From Bauldia sp. (GTDB lineage Bacteria; Pseudomonadota; Alphaproteobacteria; Rhizobiales; Kaistiaceae): a stretch of 64,000 nt of DNA. Below are positions 26,635 through 36,038 of this stretch, piece by piece (the first letter of the stretch is position 1; every line of letters begins with the position of its first letter). Under the pieces are notes generated by a model that was not told the DNA's origin, ran no database searches, and was given only the letters and a program-made list of their open reading frames with translations. The stretch is taken from positions 1 to 64,000 of the forward strand of contig JAHCJY010000008.1 in assembly GCA_026126065.1 (NCBI GenBank), read 5' to 3'. The position numbers and the translations under genes were made by a program.

Positions 26635-28763
26635 ATCGACCGTTCCCAGATCGTCATGTCCGCGATCGAGTGCTGGAACTTGCGGGTCGTTTCACGGATC
26701 ACGAACGGGACGTCGCGCCTGTCGACGAGGGCAAAACTCGGCGACAGGCGGTCCCGCAGCGCGTCGAACGTCGTGTAGGGCGCGCCTCGAGGCGTCTTGA
26801 ATCCGCCTAACCATTTCGCGCGAGCGGTGAACTCCTCCAGCCACGTATGGGGCGAGCTGATCACCAGCAGCCCGCCCGGGCGAATGCGTTCCGGGATGAT
26901 TTCGAGGAACCGCGCCGGGTCGTACAGCCGGTCGACGAGGTTGCCCGCAAAGACGAGGTCGTACCCGCCGTACTTGTCGGCGAGGTTGCACGCGTCGCCC
27001 TGCGCGAAGACGACCTTGTGGGCCGCATCGCGGAACGCGAAATCGTCAAGGCGGACTTCGCGATGTCGGACGAGCTCGCCTTCGTCCTGAATCGCATATT
27101 GCTGCCGGCCGGTTCGCTGCAAATTCGACGGGACCTGGATGAAGCGCGCCGAGAAGTCCACCGCGTCGACCCGATCGAACGCGCCGGCGATCTCGAAGCT
27201 GAAGCGGCCCACGGCGCAGCCAATGTCGAGCGCGCGTTCCCGCCGTCGTCCCCGCATGTGTTCGAGGCAGATGTCCGCGCAGGCCTTGGGGTAGTTGGGG
27301 ACTTCGAAATACGTGTCGCCGTAGTGGAACTCGACGTAGAGCGAGACCATGCGGTCGGTCTCGTATGGGTTCGGCTCATGAATCCGGTACGCGCCGGCCT
27401 CGACGTAGCGAAAGCCGGCGTGCTGGTGGAAATGACGACGGAAGGCGTAGCGGGAATCGCGCAGGGCATAGTTGCCGGTGGAGATCCAGCATCCGCCTTT
27501 GAAGAGGTTGTGTTTGCCGTCGAAGGTCGGGGTGGAAAAATCGTCGTAGACGGGATGAACCGCGAACCCCTCGAAGGCGTCGATGGGCGTTTCCGTCCAC
27601 TGCCACACATTGCCGATGATGTCGTAGAAGCCCCCGTCGAAGGCGAATTCGTCGACCGGGCAAGCCGACATGTAGTGTTCCAGATTGACGTTGCCGGGCG
27701 CTCGCTCCCACTCGGGCTGGTCCGTATCGACGAGTTCGCGCAGTCGATACCACTCCGCTTCGGTCGGCAGGCGAATGGATGCGCCCGTCTGCTCGCTCTT
27801 CCAGGTACAGAATGCCTTGGCCTCCAGGTAGTTCACCTCCACGGGCCAGTTCCACGGCATCTCGATGATCTCGAGCATGGTGCGCAGGCGGTACCTGCCG
27901 TCATCCCTCACCCAGTAGACCGGGTGTTCGGCGTGACGGTAGACGGCCCAGTTCCATCCTTCCTCGGTCCAGTATCGTCGCTGCGAATACCCGCCATCCT
28001 CCACGAAGGCCAGGTATTCGGTATTGGAAACGAGGTACTGGCTCGCCTTGAACGATGCGATCTCTTCGACCTGAACGCCGTATTCGTTGTCCCAGCCGTA
28101 GTACGGATTGTTCCGTGACTTGCCGAGCGTGATCCGGCCGCCGGCCACCGGCAGCAGGGTATTCTCCGGTGCAGCGCCCCGTGTGCGGCAGATCCGGCCC
28201 CAGAGGGGATGCGGCCGCACGTGCTCGAGCGGGAGTTCGCGGATGAGGACGGAAGACGTCTCGAGGTGGATACGCTCGTGCTCGATGCCCATCATCACGA
28301 TCCAGAGTGGGTCGTTCCATTCGATGGGAATCGTAACCGCGCAGGCCTTCATGACGGCATCGACGACCTCGCACACTTCGGCGCGGTAAGCCCGGACATC
28401 GGCGGGCGCCGGCCAGTCGTCACGTCCCTCGCGCAGGTCGTCCCAGGACATCTCGTCCACGCCGACCGCGAGGAGCGATTCGAGCCGAGGGTCGATCGGC
28501 GCGTCGACTATCCCGGCCGCCCTGAGCTTGTTGATGAAGAACACGGCGGTGTGGCCATAGTAGAAGATCAGCGGGTGCCGCAATGGATTGGGGCGTGCGA
28601 GGTACGCGTCATCGCCCGCAAGGCACTCGAACAGGCTTTCGTAGAGTGCCGACGTCTCGTGGAAGTAGCGGAGGATTTCCTCGCGCTTGCCGTCGGGCGT
28701 CCCGTGCCTCAGGTCGACCGTTCTGGAATGGCCAATACTGATTTCATCGATCCCCAGGCCCAT
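26631..28763 (-). CDS. ovoA: 5-histidylcysteine sulfoxide synthase fused to mercaptohistidine N-methyltransferase
   Basis: OvoA joins cysteine and histidine at imidazole C5 with O2 to make 5-histidylcysteine sulfoxide, the first step to ovothiol. The 710 residues comprise a DinB-like domain with iron motif HERIHLE (H162, H166, E168; also H71), a formylglycine-enzyme-like lectin domain (SNTEYLAFVEDGGY, NVWQWTETP, GGCWISTGNYALRDSRYAFRR split by spacers), and a C-terminal SAM methyltransferase (ALDIGCAVGRFSFEI) like the N-methylating domain of full-length OvoA. ATG at 28763 places nine residues before GHSRTVDL, as in known OvoA; ATG at 28832 would overlap the upstream gene. No ovoB (PLP lyase) lies nearby. 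It heads the three-gene operon. Confidence 0.92.
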   Translation of the reverse strand: MGLGIDEISIGHSRTVDLRHGTPDGKREEILRYFHETSALYESLFECLAGDDAYLARPNPLRHPLIFYYGHTAVFFINKLRAAGIVDAPIDPRLESLLAVGVDEMSWDDLREGRDDWPAPADVRAYRAEVCEVVDAVMKACAVTIPIEWNDPLWIVMMGIEHERIHLETSSVLIRELPLEHVRPHPLWGRICRTRGAAPENTLLPVAGGRITLGKSRNNPYYGWDNEYGVQVEEIASFKASQYLVSNTEYLAFVEDGGYSQRRYWTEEGWNWAVYRHAEHPVYWVRDDGRYRLRTMLEIIEMPWNWPVEVNYLEAKAFCTWKSEQTGASIRLPTEAEWYRLRELVDTDQPEWERAPGNVNLEHYMSACPVDEFAFDGGFYDIIGNVWQWTETPIDAFEGFAVHPVYDDFSTPTFDGKHNLFKGGCWISTGNYALRDSRYAFRRHFHQHAGFRYVEAGAYRIHEPNPYETDRMVSLYVEFHYGDTYFEVPNYPKACADICLEHMRGRRRERALDIGCAVGRFSFEIAGAFDRVDAVDFSARFIQVPSNLQRTGRQQYAIQDEGELVRHREVRLDDFAFRDAAHKVVFAQGDACNLADKYGGYDLVFAGNLVDRLYDPARFLEIIPERIRPGGLLVISSPHTWLEEFTARAKWLGGFKTPRGAPYTTFDALRDRLSPSFALVDRRDVPFVIRETTRKFQHSIADMTIWERSM

Positions 28764-28780
28764 TCGATCCAGCACATCGC

Positions 28781-30853
28781 TCAAGGCCGCAACGCTGCCG
28801 GTGATCCGATTGCCGGCGCACAGCCATCGCACACTACCTCGATCGACGCCGCGCCGAGGACGAGGCCCGACGAGCCGCCGACGTAATTGAGCACGAAGAC
28901 GCCCGGTTCGGCCGGGGCGACGAGCGTGGCCGTGGTGCCGGCAACGAGCCGGACGCTCGCCACCGCACGGCTCACGTCATCGAGGACCCGCGTCAGGCGG
29001 ATTTCGTCGAACTGGCCGCCGGGGCCCGTCCACGTCACCCTGAACGGCGTGCCGGCCTGGATCGGACCGGCAACCGACATCGTGACTGCCGACCCCGTGA
29101 CCGTGATCGCCCGCCGCGCCAGTACGGCCTGGCCTTGCGCGATATAGCGAAGCTCGTAGGCGCCCTCGGTCGCGGGGGCGTCGACAACGGCGGCGCGCCC
29201 GAACGCCGACACCCGAACTTCTGCGGCGGCTTCGGTGTCAGCCGCTCCCGCGGCGGCGATCGCGATGCGGTCGCCGGGGTGGCCCGGACCGGTCCAGTCT
29301 ATCGTGAGCGTCGCCCCGGCCATGACCTCCGCCGGCGCGTCGAGCGTTGCGACGGGGGCAACGATGTCGACCGGCACCGTCGCGACCACGGCCGACACGG
29401 CCGCGGACCAGTAGCGGAGTTCGTAGCGGCCGGCAGGGAAGGGCGCGACGAATGTGACGGTTTCGCGCTCGGGTCGCGCCACGGCGACGCTCGCCTCGGG
29501 CGGGCTGCCGGCCACGGCAAGCCGGATCTCGTCGTTCGGGCCGCCCGGCCCCGACCACTGGACGCCGAACCGCGCGCCCGCAACGATGCCGCCAACATCC
29601 GCCTGCATCGTCACCGCCGCCGGTATGACGTCGATCGTCTGCGTCTCGATGATGCGATCTTCGGGCGCACCGCGGATCGCGCCGCCCACGGCAGGCGGCT
29701 CGGGTCGGACGAGCCGGATCTCGTAGCGGCCAGGCGTCGCGGGGGCGAGGAAGGTGACCGTCGATTCGTTGCGACGAAGCGGCTCCTCGGCCAGCGGCCT
29801 GTCGATCGGCGCCAGGGGCGTCGCCAGCTGGATCGTGTCGCCGTTCTGGAGCGGCGCCGTCCAGCCGACAACGATGACGCCGCCTTGCTGCACGCGGTCC
29901 GGCGCGTCGAGGCTTGCCGCGATCTCGCGGACGCTGAGCCGGGCGCTCGCCAGCACGACCCGGCGCTCGGCGTTCCAGTAGCGGATCTCGTAGGCGCCGC
30001 GCTCGGCCGGTGCGGTCAGCGTGACCGGCGCGCCGTCGGACTTCACGAACGCCCCGACGAGCCGGGCCTCCGGGGTCGTGCCGTACCACGAGATGCGGAT
30101 CTGGTCGCCTTCGCCGAGCGGCCCCTCATACGCCACCTCGAAAGGCTGCCCCTGGATCACGGCTTCCGGAACGGTGAGCGTTGCCGTCGGCAGTGGTTCG
30201 GGCGGCGGTACCGGCACCGCCCACGCGGCTTCGAGCACCTGCGCCAGGTTCGCCCGGAAGCCGGCGGCGTCGTTCGCGCGGAGGAACACGCCGCCGGTGA
30301 TCTCGGCGAAACAGGACAGGGCGCTCGCCTCGTCGGAGGGAACGCCGAGGCCCAGGACTGAAATGACGAGGTTCGGCATCCGCTCGTGGAGCGCGGAGAT
30401 CACGGCGCAGGGGTCGGGTGCGCAATTGTCCTGATTGTCGGTGATGATGATGAGGGTCGCCGGCGCATCCGGATCGGCGAACGCTGCTGCTGCCGTGACG
30501 GCCCCTTCGGCGAGCGGCCCGCGGCCGATCGGCGAGACTTCGCCGGCTGCGGCGATTGCCTGGGCGGGCGTTCCGGGGGCACGGATCACGCGATGCGAGG
30601 ACGCCGAGCAACTGTCGGCGATCGTGCCGTAGACCGCGACGCCGACGCGGAAATCGGCCGGCGCGCCACCCAGCACTGCGCTGAACGCGTTGCGGGCAAT
30701 GTTGAGCTTCGAAGTGCCGCCGATCGCCACGCTTGATGAGCGGGAACCGTCGAACAGGACCATGACGTCGGCGGCGCGCGCCGCGGGAAGGGCGGCAAGG
30801 GCGCCCAGCATCGCCGCAAGCGTTGCGGGCAGCAGCTTTCGCAGGAACGTCAA
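28781..30853 (-). CDS. Secreted von Willebrand factor A protein with five Ig-like repeats
   Basis: A 690-residue exported protein. After a signal peptide (to about AARAAD) comes a VWA domain whose metal site reads DGSRS, with TDNQDNCAPD as a second conserved loop. About five tandem beta modules of roughly 90 residues follow, each with a W-x-GP turn and a GRYELRY-like end. The modules resemble bacterial Ig-like domains. TTG at 30853 opens the signal peptide, with AGGGAT nine bases upstream; TTG at 30886 is also in frame. It lies 17 bases upstream of ovoA on the same strand, so cotranscription is possible. It is divergent from ccrM. Binding partner unknown. Confidence 0.8.
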   Translation of the reverse strand: MTFLRKLLPATLAAMLGALAALPAARAADVMVLFDGSRSSSVAIGGTSKLNIARNAFSAVLGGAPADFRVGVAVYGTIADSCSASSHRVIRAPGTPAQAIAAAGEVSPIGRGPLAEGAVTAAAAFADPDAPATLIIITDNQDNCAPDPCAVISALHERMPNLVISVLGLGVPSDEASALSCFAEITGGVFLRANDAAGFRANLAQVLEAAWAVPVPPPEPLPTATLTVPEAVIQGQPFEVAYEGPLGEGDQIRISWYGTTPEARLVGAFVKSDGAPVTLTAPAERGAYEIRYWNAERRVVLASARLSVREIAASLDAPDRVQQGGVIVVGWTAPLQNGDTIQLATPLAPIDRPLAEEPLRRNESTVTFLAPATPGRYEIRLVRPEPPAVGGAIRGAPEDRIIETQTIDVIPAAVTMQADVGGIVAGARFGVQWSGPGGPNDEIRLAVAGSPPEASVAVARPERETVTFVAPFPAGRYELRYWSAAVSAVVATVPVDIVAPVATLDAPAEVMAGATLTIDWTGPGHPGDRIAIAAAGAADTEAAAEVRVSAFGRAAVVDAPATEGAYELRYIAQGQAVLARRAITVTGSAVTMSVAGPIQAGTPFRVTWTGPGGQFDEIRLTRVLDDVSRAVASVRLVAGTTATLVAPAEPGVFVLNYVGGSSGLVLGAASIEVVCDGCAPAIGSPAALRP

Positions 30854-30891
30854 GGCTTTGTCATCCCTTCGCAATCCGGCGCGCAACTCAC

Positions 30892-30960
30892 GGGTAGCAC
30901 TTCGGTAACCATGCTTCTTAGGCCGCCATTAGGCGTGTTCGGTAACCATGCGGGCTACCC
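30892..30960. promoter_or_regulatory. Repeat-rich ccrM upstream region (two TTCGGTAACCATGC copies)
   Basis: The 14-base word TTCGGTAACCATGC occurs at 30901-30914 and again at 30938-30951, 37 bases apart. Inverted words GGGTAGC (30892-30898) and GCTACCC (30954-30960) flank the pair. GTAACCAT is one base from the CtrA half-site TTAACCAT, and ccrM is CtrA-controlled in Caulobacter, so cell-cycle regulation is a reasonable inference. The site sits between ccrM and the VWA gene. Confidence 0.55.
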
Positions 30961-30992
30961 GACGCCGCATCCCGCGGCATTGTTCTGCGTAG

Positions 30993-32117
<1,125 letters not shown>

Positions 32118-32221
32118 CTGTCGCGCTGTTGCAGCAAGAAATGGGTGGTGGTCGTGAAGTCGCGCGACTCCCACTCCGTTGCGCGTTGCGCGTTGCGTCC
32201 CGCCCGGCCACGATGCGGCCA

Positions 32222-32908
32222 ATGGCGCGCCCCAGACAGACCGATTCGCTCCTGCCGCTCGACGAGGCTCCGTCGCCGACCGACTTCTTCGAGCGCCGCG
32301 CGCGGAAGCGCGGAGCAGAGTGGGTCGCCGGCGTCGACGAGGTCGGCCGCGGGCCGCTCGCGGGGCCTGTCGTCGTCGCCGCCGTCATGTTCGACGGCCG
32401 GAAATTTCCAAAAGGCCTCAACGATTCGAAGGTCCTCACGCGCGCCGATCGCGAGGGGCTCTACGAGAAGATCATGGCGCGCGGCATCGTCTCGGTGGCG
32501 GTTGCCAGCCGCGAGCGCATCGACCGGATGAACATCCTCCGCGCTTCCCTGTGGGCCATGAGCCAGGCGCTGCGTGGCCTTGCCCGCACGCCGCAGCACG
32601 TGCTGGTCGACGGCAACATGCTGCCGCCCTGGCTGCCGTGCCCGGCCGAGGCGCTGATCGGCGGCGACGGGCGCTCGGTCTCGATCGCCGCGGCGTCGAT
32701 CGTGGCAAAAGTCACGCGCGACCGGCTGATGGGCAATGTCGGCGAAGCGTTCCCCGACTACGGTTTTGGCTCCCACATGGGCTACTCGACCCCGGCCCAC
32801 TTCGCCGCGCTCGAATCCCACGGCCCCTGCATCCACCACCGCCGTAGCTTTGCCCCGGTGCGGCTGCAGTTGGAACCGGCGGGGGAGCCGGAAGCGCTGC
32901 TGATTTGA
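32222..32908 (+). CDS. rnhB: Ribonuclease HII
   Basis: RNase HII removes ribonucleotides from DNA and RNA/DNA hybrids. The 228-residue protein has the acidic start of the active site (GVDEVGRGPLAGPVV), LVDGN, and SIAAASIVAKVTRDRLM, then GYSTPAHFAAL. ATG at 32222 is used; ATG at 32213 adds three residues and cannot be excluded, as neither has a clear ribosome site. It may be cotranscribed with ccrM. Confidence 0.95.
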   Translation: MARPRQTDSLLPLDEAPSPTDFFERRARKRGAEWVAGVDEVGRGPLAGPVVVAAVMFDGRKFPKGLNDSKVLTRADREGLYEKIMARGIVSVAVASRERIDRMNILRASLWAMSQALRGLARTPQHVLVDGNMLPPWLPCPAEALIGGDGRSVSIAAASIVAKVTRDRLMGNVGEAFPDYGFGSHMGYSTPAHFAALESHGPCIHHRRSFAPVRLQLEPAGEPEALLI

Positions 32909-33247
32909 ACGGACCTCTCTTGCTCGGCAATGGCGGGCTTGGGCCTCTGCAACTCTTGGCATAGGTCTGCATGCCGGCGGGGACGGACGGGGCTGGACGT
33001 CTTCAGCCGGCACCAACACACAATCCAACTCGTCTTTGTCGGGCTTGACCCGGCAACCCATGAGGCAACGCCACAAGCACTCCCGTCACGGGGGGGCGGT
33101 CGCCGGGACTTCCGTCGGGTGGCGGGGGATCGGCGGCATGCACCTTCCGATGGAGCTGTCGCCCCGCTGAATCAGCCTCACGCCGAAACGAAAAAGGGCC
33201 GCAGCGTCGCCGCTGCGGCCCCTCGAAAGTCCGTGCAGTTGCGAACC
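32909..33247. other. Intergenic region with extragenic repeat copy (33031-33064)
   Basis: About 340 bases between convergent rnhB and atpF without a supported gene. It carries one copy of the dispersed repeat with the core GGGCTTGACCCGGCAACCCA at 33041-33060, also found in the mutY/radical-SAM gap, and the F0 operon terminator near its right end. Open frames through it look non-coding. Confidence 0.6.
33191..33221 (-). terminator. Rho-independent terminator of the F0 ATP synthase operon
   Basis: On the minus strand, 11-base arms GGGCCGCAGCG and CGCTGCGGCCC around a four-base loop are followed by five T residues. It sits 27 bases past the atpF stop, so it ends the atpI-atpB-atpE-b'-b transcript. 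It is the clearest intrinsic terminator in the window. Confidence 0.9.
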
Positions 33248-33733
33248 CTAGTGCAGCCGCGCCTTCACTTCGCCGATGGCGGAGGACACCAGGCGCTCGG
33301 CCTCGGAGCCGGCCACCTTCGCCGTGAGGATGCGCTCGGCGGCGGCGATCGCAACGTCGGCGGAGAGGGCGCGCACCTCCTGGAGGGCGACGGTCTCGGC
33401 CTGGGCGATCTTCTGCTCGGCGATCTTCGTTCGGCGGGCGACGTATTCGTCGGTCCGCGCCATCGCTTCGGTCGCATAGGCGGTTGCCTCGCGGCGGGCC
33501 TGCTCGACGATCTCGCCGGCCTCGCGCTCGGCGTCACGCGCTTTGCGTTGGTACTCGGCGAGCAGCGACTGCGCCTCCTCGCGGAGGCGGCGGGCTTCGT
33601 CGAGTTCGTTGCGGATCGTCGTGCCACGCTTGTCGAGCGACGTCCCGATCAGCTTCGGCACGCCGACGCGGAGGAGGAGAAGGATGAAGAGGACGAGGGC
33701 GACGGCGGCCCAGAATGTTGCGTCTTCAAGCAT
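33248..33733 (-). CDS. atpF: ATP synthase F0 subunit b
   Basis: Subunit b of the F0 stator links the membrane a-subunit to F1. The 161-residue protein has one N-terminal membrane helix (FWAAVALVLFILLLLRVGVP) and a long charged helix suited to dimerisation. It overlaps the b' gene by eight bases and is the last F0 gene before the terminator. Having b and b' as separate genes, in an operon apart from F1, is typical of alphaproteobacteria. Confidence 0.95.
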   Translation of the reverse strand: MLEDATFWAAVALVLFILLLLRVGVPKLIGTSLDKRGTTIRNELDEARRLREEAQSLLAEYQRKARDAEREAGEIVEQARREATAYATEAMARTDEYVARRTKIAEQKIAQAETVALQEVRALSADVAIAAAERILTAKVAGSEAERLVSSAIGEVKARLH

Positions 33734-34385
33734 TGCCGGCTCCTCCGGAACGGGCCGCGGTGACGGCGTCGCTCAGCTCCGACGGGCTCGCCTTGAGTCC
33801 GACGAGGCGCTCGACCACCGCATCGGCGGCGTCCGCGGCGATGGCGCCGACATCGGCGAGCGCCTTCGCCTTGATCTCGGCGATCCGCTCCTCGGCGGCG
33901 GCAAGCTTGCCGTCGAGGTTCTTCTCGATCTCGGCCTGGCGGGCGGCCGCCTCGGCTTTTGCCTTGTCGCGCGCCTCGGCGGCGATGCGGAAGGCGTTGG
34001 CGCGGGCGTCCGACAGCGCCTTGGCATAGGCCGCGTTGGCTTCTTCCGATTGCTGCTTGAGGCGTCCGGCCTGGTCGAGGTCACGGGCGATGCGGTCGCG
34101 CCGATCTTCGAGGATGCCGCCGATGCGCGGGATGATCACCCGCGACATCAGCAGGTAGAGCACCACGAAGCTGATCGCGAGCCACAGGAACTGCGAGGCG
34201 AAGTAAGTGGAATCGAATGGCGGGAACGTGCCGCCATGATCCTCGGTGGCGTGCTCCTCGATGACGACTCCTGCGAGTTCGCCGTGAGCAGCGTCGGCCG
34301 GCGGCGTCGCGTCCTCGGCCGCCGGCGCTGCCGGAGTGGCCTCGAGCTGCGCGACGATGAAGCCCGCTGTTGCGGTGCCTTCCAT
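33726..34385 (-). CDS. ATP synthase F0 subunit b'
   Basis: The second stator b-type subunit, which pairs with b. The 219-residue protein begins with an unusual ~45-residue Ala/Pro/Glu-rich leader. A membrane helix (FLWLAISFVVLYLLMSRV) follows, then a long charged coiled-coil region. Family members are often about 160-200 residues, so the leader makes it slightly long. The motif PPFDSTYFASQFLWL before the helix is characteristic of b' proteins. Confidence 0.93.
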   Translation of the reverse strand: MEGTATAGFIVAQLEATPAAPAAEDATPPADAAHGELAGVVIEEHATEDHGGTFPPFDSTYFASQFLWLAISFVVLYLLMSRVIIPRIGGILEDRRDRIARDLDQAGRLKQQSEEANAAYAKALSDARANAFRIAAEARDKAKAEAAARQAEIEKNLDGKLAAAEERIAEIKAKALADVGAIAADAADAVVERLVGLKASPSELSDAVTAARSGGAGNA

Positions 34386-34425
34386 GGATGTCCCCGTTCC
34401 GGCGCGGGCCGGAGGCCGTTCGCGA

Positions 34426-34653
34426 CTAGTTCGCGAAGAGGAGGAGGAGGGCGATCAGCAGCGAGAAGATGCCCAGAGCTTCGGTAACGGCGAAGCCGAA
34501 GATGAGGCGGCCGAACTGGCCCTCGGCGGCGGCCGGGTTGCGGACGGCGGCGGCGAGGTAGTTGCCGAAGATCGAGCCCACGCCAATGCCGGCGGCGCCC
34601 ATGCCGATGCAGGCGATACCTGCGCCAATGGCGTTTGCTGCTTCGAGTTCCAT
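34426..34653 (-). CDS. atpE: ATP synthase F0 subunit c
   Basis: The c-ring proteolipid, 75 residues in two hydrophobic helices. The first has the glycine zipper ([11 protein letters not shown]). The polar loop is RNPAAA, and the second helix holds the proton-carrying glutamate in [12 protein letters not shown]. Residues around the glutamate do not show the Q/S/T pattern of Na+-coupled rings, so proton coupling is expected. GGAG lies a few bases before the start. Confidence 0.96.
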   Translation of the reverse strand: MELEAANAIGAGIACIGMGAAGIGVGSIFGNYLAAAVRNPAAAEGQFGRLIFGFAVTEALGIFSLLIALLLLFAN

Positions 34654-34687
34654 AGTCGACTCCCTTAGAGAATGGTTGTCCGCGGCC

Positions 34688-35440
34688 CTAGTGGCCGGGG
34701 TGGATGGCGTCGTTGAGGTAAAGGCTGGTCAGGATCGCGAAGACGTAGGCCTGCAGCACCGCAACGAGGACTTCGAGTGCCGTGAGCGCGACGGTGAGGA
34801 TGAGCGGCAGGACCGCGGCGATCCACCCGTACCAGCCGAGGCTTCCGAGCACGACGACGAAGCCGGCGAACACCTTCAGCGTGATGTGGCCGGCGAGGAT
34901 ATTGGCGAAAAGTCGGATCGAGAGGCTGATCGGCCGCGAGACGAACGACAGCACTTCGATGAACACGACGAAGGGAAGGATGACGCCCGGCACGCCGTGC
35001 GGCACGAACAGGCTGAAGAAGCCGAGGCCGTTGCGGTAGAGGCCGTAGACGATCACGAGGCCGATCACGAGGACCGAGAGCGCGGCCGTGACGATCAGGT
35101 GGCTCGTGACGGTGAAGAAGTACGGCACCATGCCGAACAGGTTCACCATCAGGATGAAGAGGAAGAGCGAGAAGACGAGCGGGAAGAACCGCATGCCCTC
35201 GCTGCCGGCCGAGCTGCGCAGCGTGTTGGCCACGAACTCGTAGACGAGTTCGGCGCTCGACTGCCAGCGGCCGGGAACCAGCTTCCGGCGCGATGAGGCG
35301 AGCAGCAGGAACCCGCAGCCGAATAGGACGGCGAGCACCATGAACAGGGCGGAATTGGTGAAGGAGATGTTCGTCGAGCCGAGATTCAAAGAGATGATCT
35401 CTTTGATCTCGAACTGGTGGATCGGATCCGGAAGCTCCAC
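34688..35440 (-). CDS. atpB: ATP synthase F0 subunit a
   Basis: Subunit a forms the proton half-channels beside the c-ring. The 250-residue multi-span protein carries the essential arginine in [14 protein letters not shown] and the downstream helix [23 protein letters not shown] at 35440 is the start. It lies 42 bases after atpI and 34 before atpE in one operon. Confidence 0.95.
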   Translation of the reverse strand: MELPDPIHQFEIKEIISLNLGSTNISFTNSALFMVLAVLFGCGFLLLASSRRKLVPGRWQSSAELVYEFVANTLRSSAGSEGMRFFPLVFSLFLFILMVNLFGMVPYFFTVTSHLIVTAALSVLVIGLVIVYGLYRNGLGFFSLFVPHGVPGVILPFVVFIEVLSFVSRPISLSIRLFANILAGHITLKVFAGFVVVLGSLGWYGWIAAVLPLILTVALTALEVLVAVLQAYVFAILTSLYLNDAIHPGH

Positions 35441-35482
35441 GCCCTGCCCCTCGTCAGAACCCGGGCGTTGTCCGCCGGGCCG

Positions 35483-35869
35483 TTATTTCTTGCCTTCGAG
35501 CCGGGACCGTGCCGGCGATTCCGCCACCACGCCCGCGGTACGAAGAGCGTTGAGCACACCTGCGGCAAAGCCCGCCAGCAGGAAAACGATCAGCCCCCAG
35601 GGAGATGTTCCCAACCAGCCATCGAAGAACCAGCCGATTGCCCCGCCCACCAGAATTCCGGCGACGAACTCGGTGGCCAACCGTAGCGCCATGCCCTGGC
35701 CGGCGCGGCCTGTCGGGGCCGCAACGGTCGCGGACTGGGCTGCTACCTCCCCGCGGCGGCTCTCGAGCTCTTCGTTGAGAGCCCCAAGTCGCGCGTTCAG
35801 CCGTGCCTCGTCGTCGCCGGTCGCCGGCTTCTGTTCCTGCCCGCCGTCGCCCGCACCCGGATCGCTCAT
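35483..35869 (-). CDS. AtpI-like F0 ATP synthase assembly protein
   Basis: A 128-residue protein at the head of the F0 operon. The N-terminal half is polar, with the short coiled segment RLNARLGALNEELESR. Two membrane helices follow (EFVAGILVGGAIGWFFDGWL and WGLIVFLLAGFAAGVLNALR), the AtpI/AtpZ pattern. AtpI is thought to help c-ring assembly or Mg transport. ATG at 35869 is used because longer readings lack family similarity. It is divergent from the DciA-like gene. Confidence 0.87.
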   Translation of the reverse strand: MSDPGAGDGGQEQKPATGDDEARLNARLGALNEELESRRGEVAAQSATVAAPTGRAGQGMALRLATEFVAGILVGGAIGWFFDGWLGTSPWGLIVFLLAGFAAGVLNALRTAGVVAESPARSRLEGKK

Positions 35870-36038
35870 CGGCTTGATGCCGCCTGAAGAAGAGCGCCCG
35901 GGAGCCGGGAAATGTCGGGGAAACCGCCGAAAACCGCGCGCACCATAGTGACGACCCCTATCGGTGTCAAGGAAACGGGAATGCCCTTTAACCCATTGAT
36001 TCGGCAGGGAAGTTAGGCCATCTGCACCGTTCGCACAA

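Noticed and set aside
32909-33247. Possible small RNA or tRNA in the rnhB-atpF gap
   Set aside because: The only stable structures are the operon terminator and a dispersed repeat; no cloverleaf or CCA-like pattern was found.
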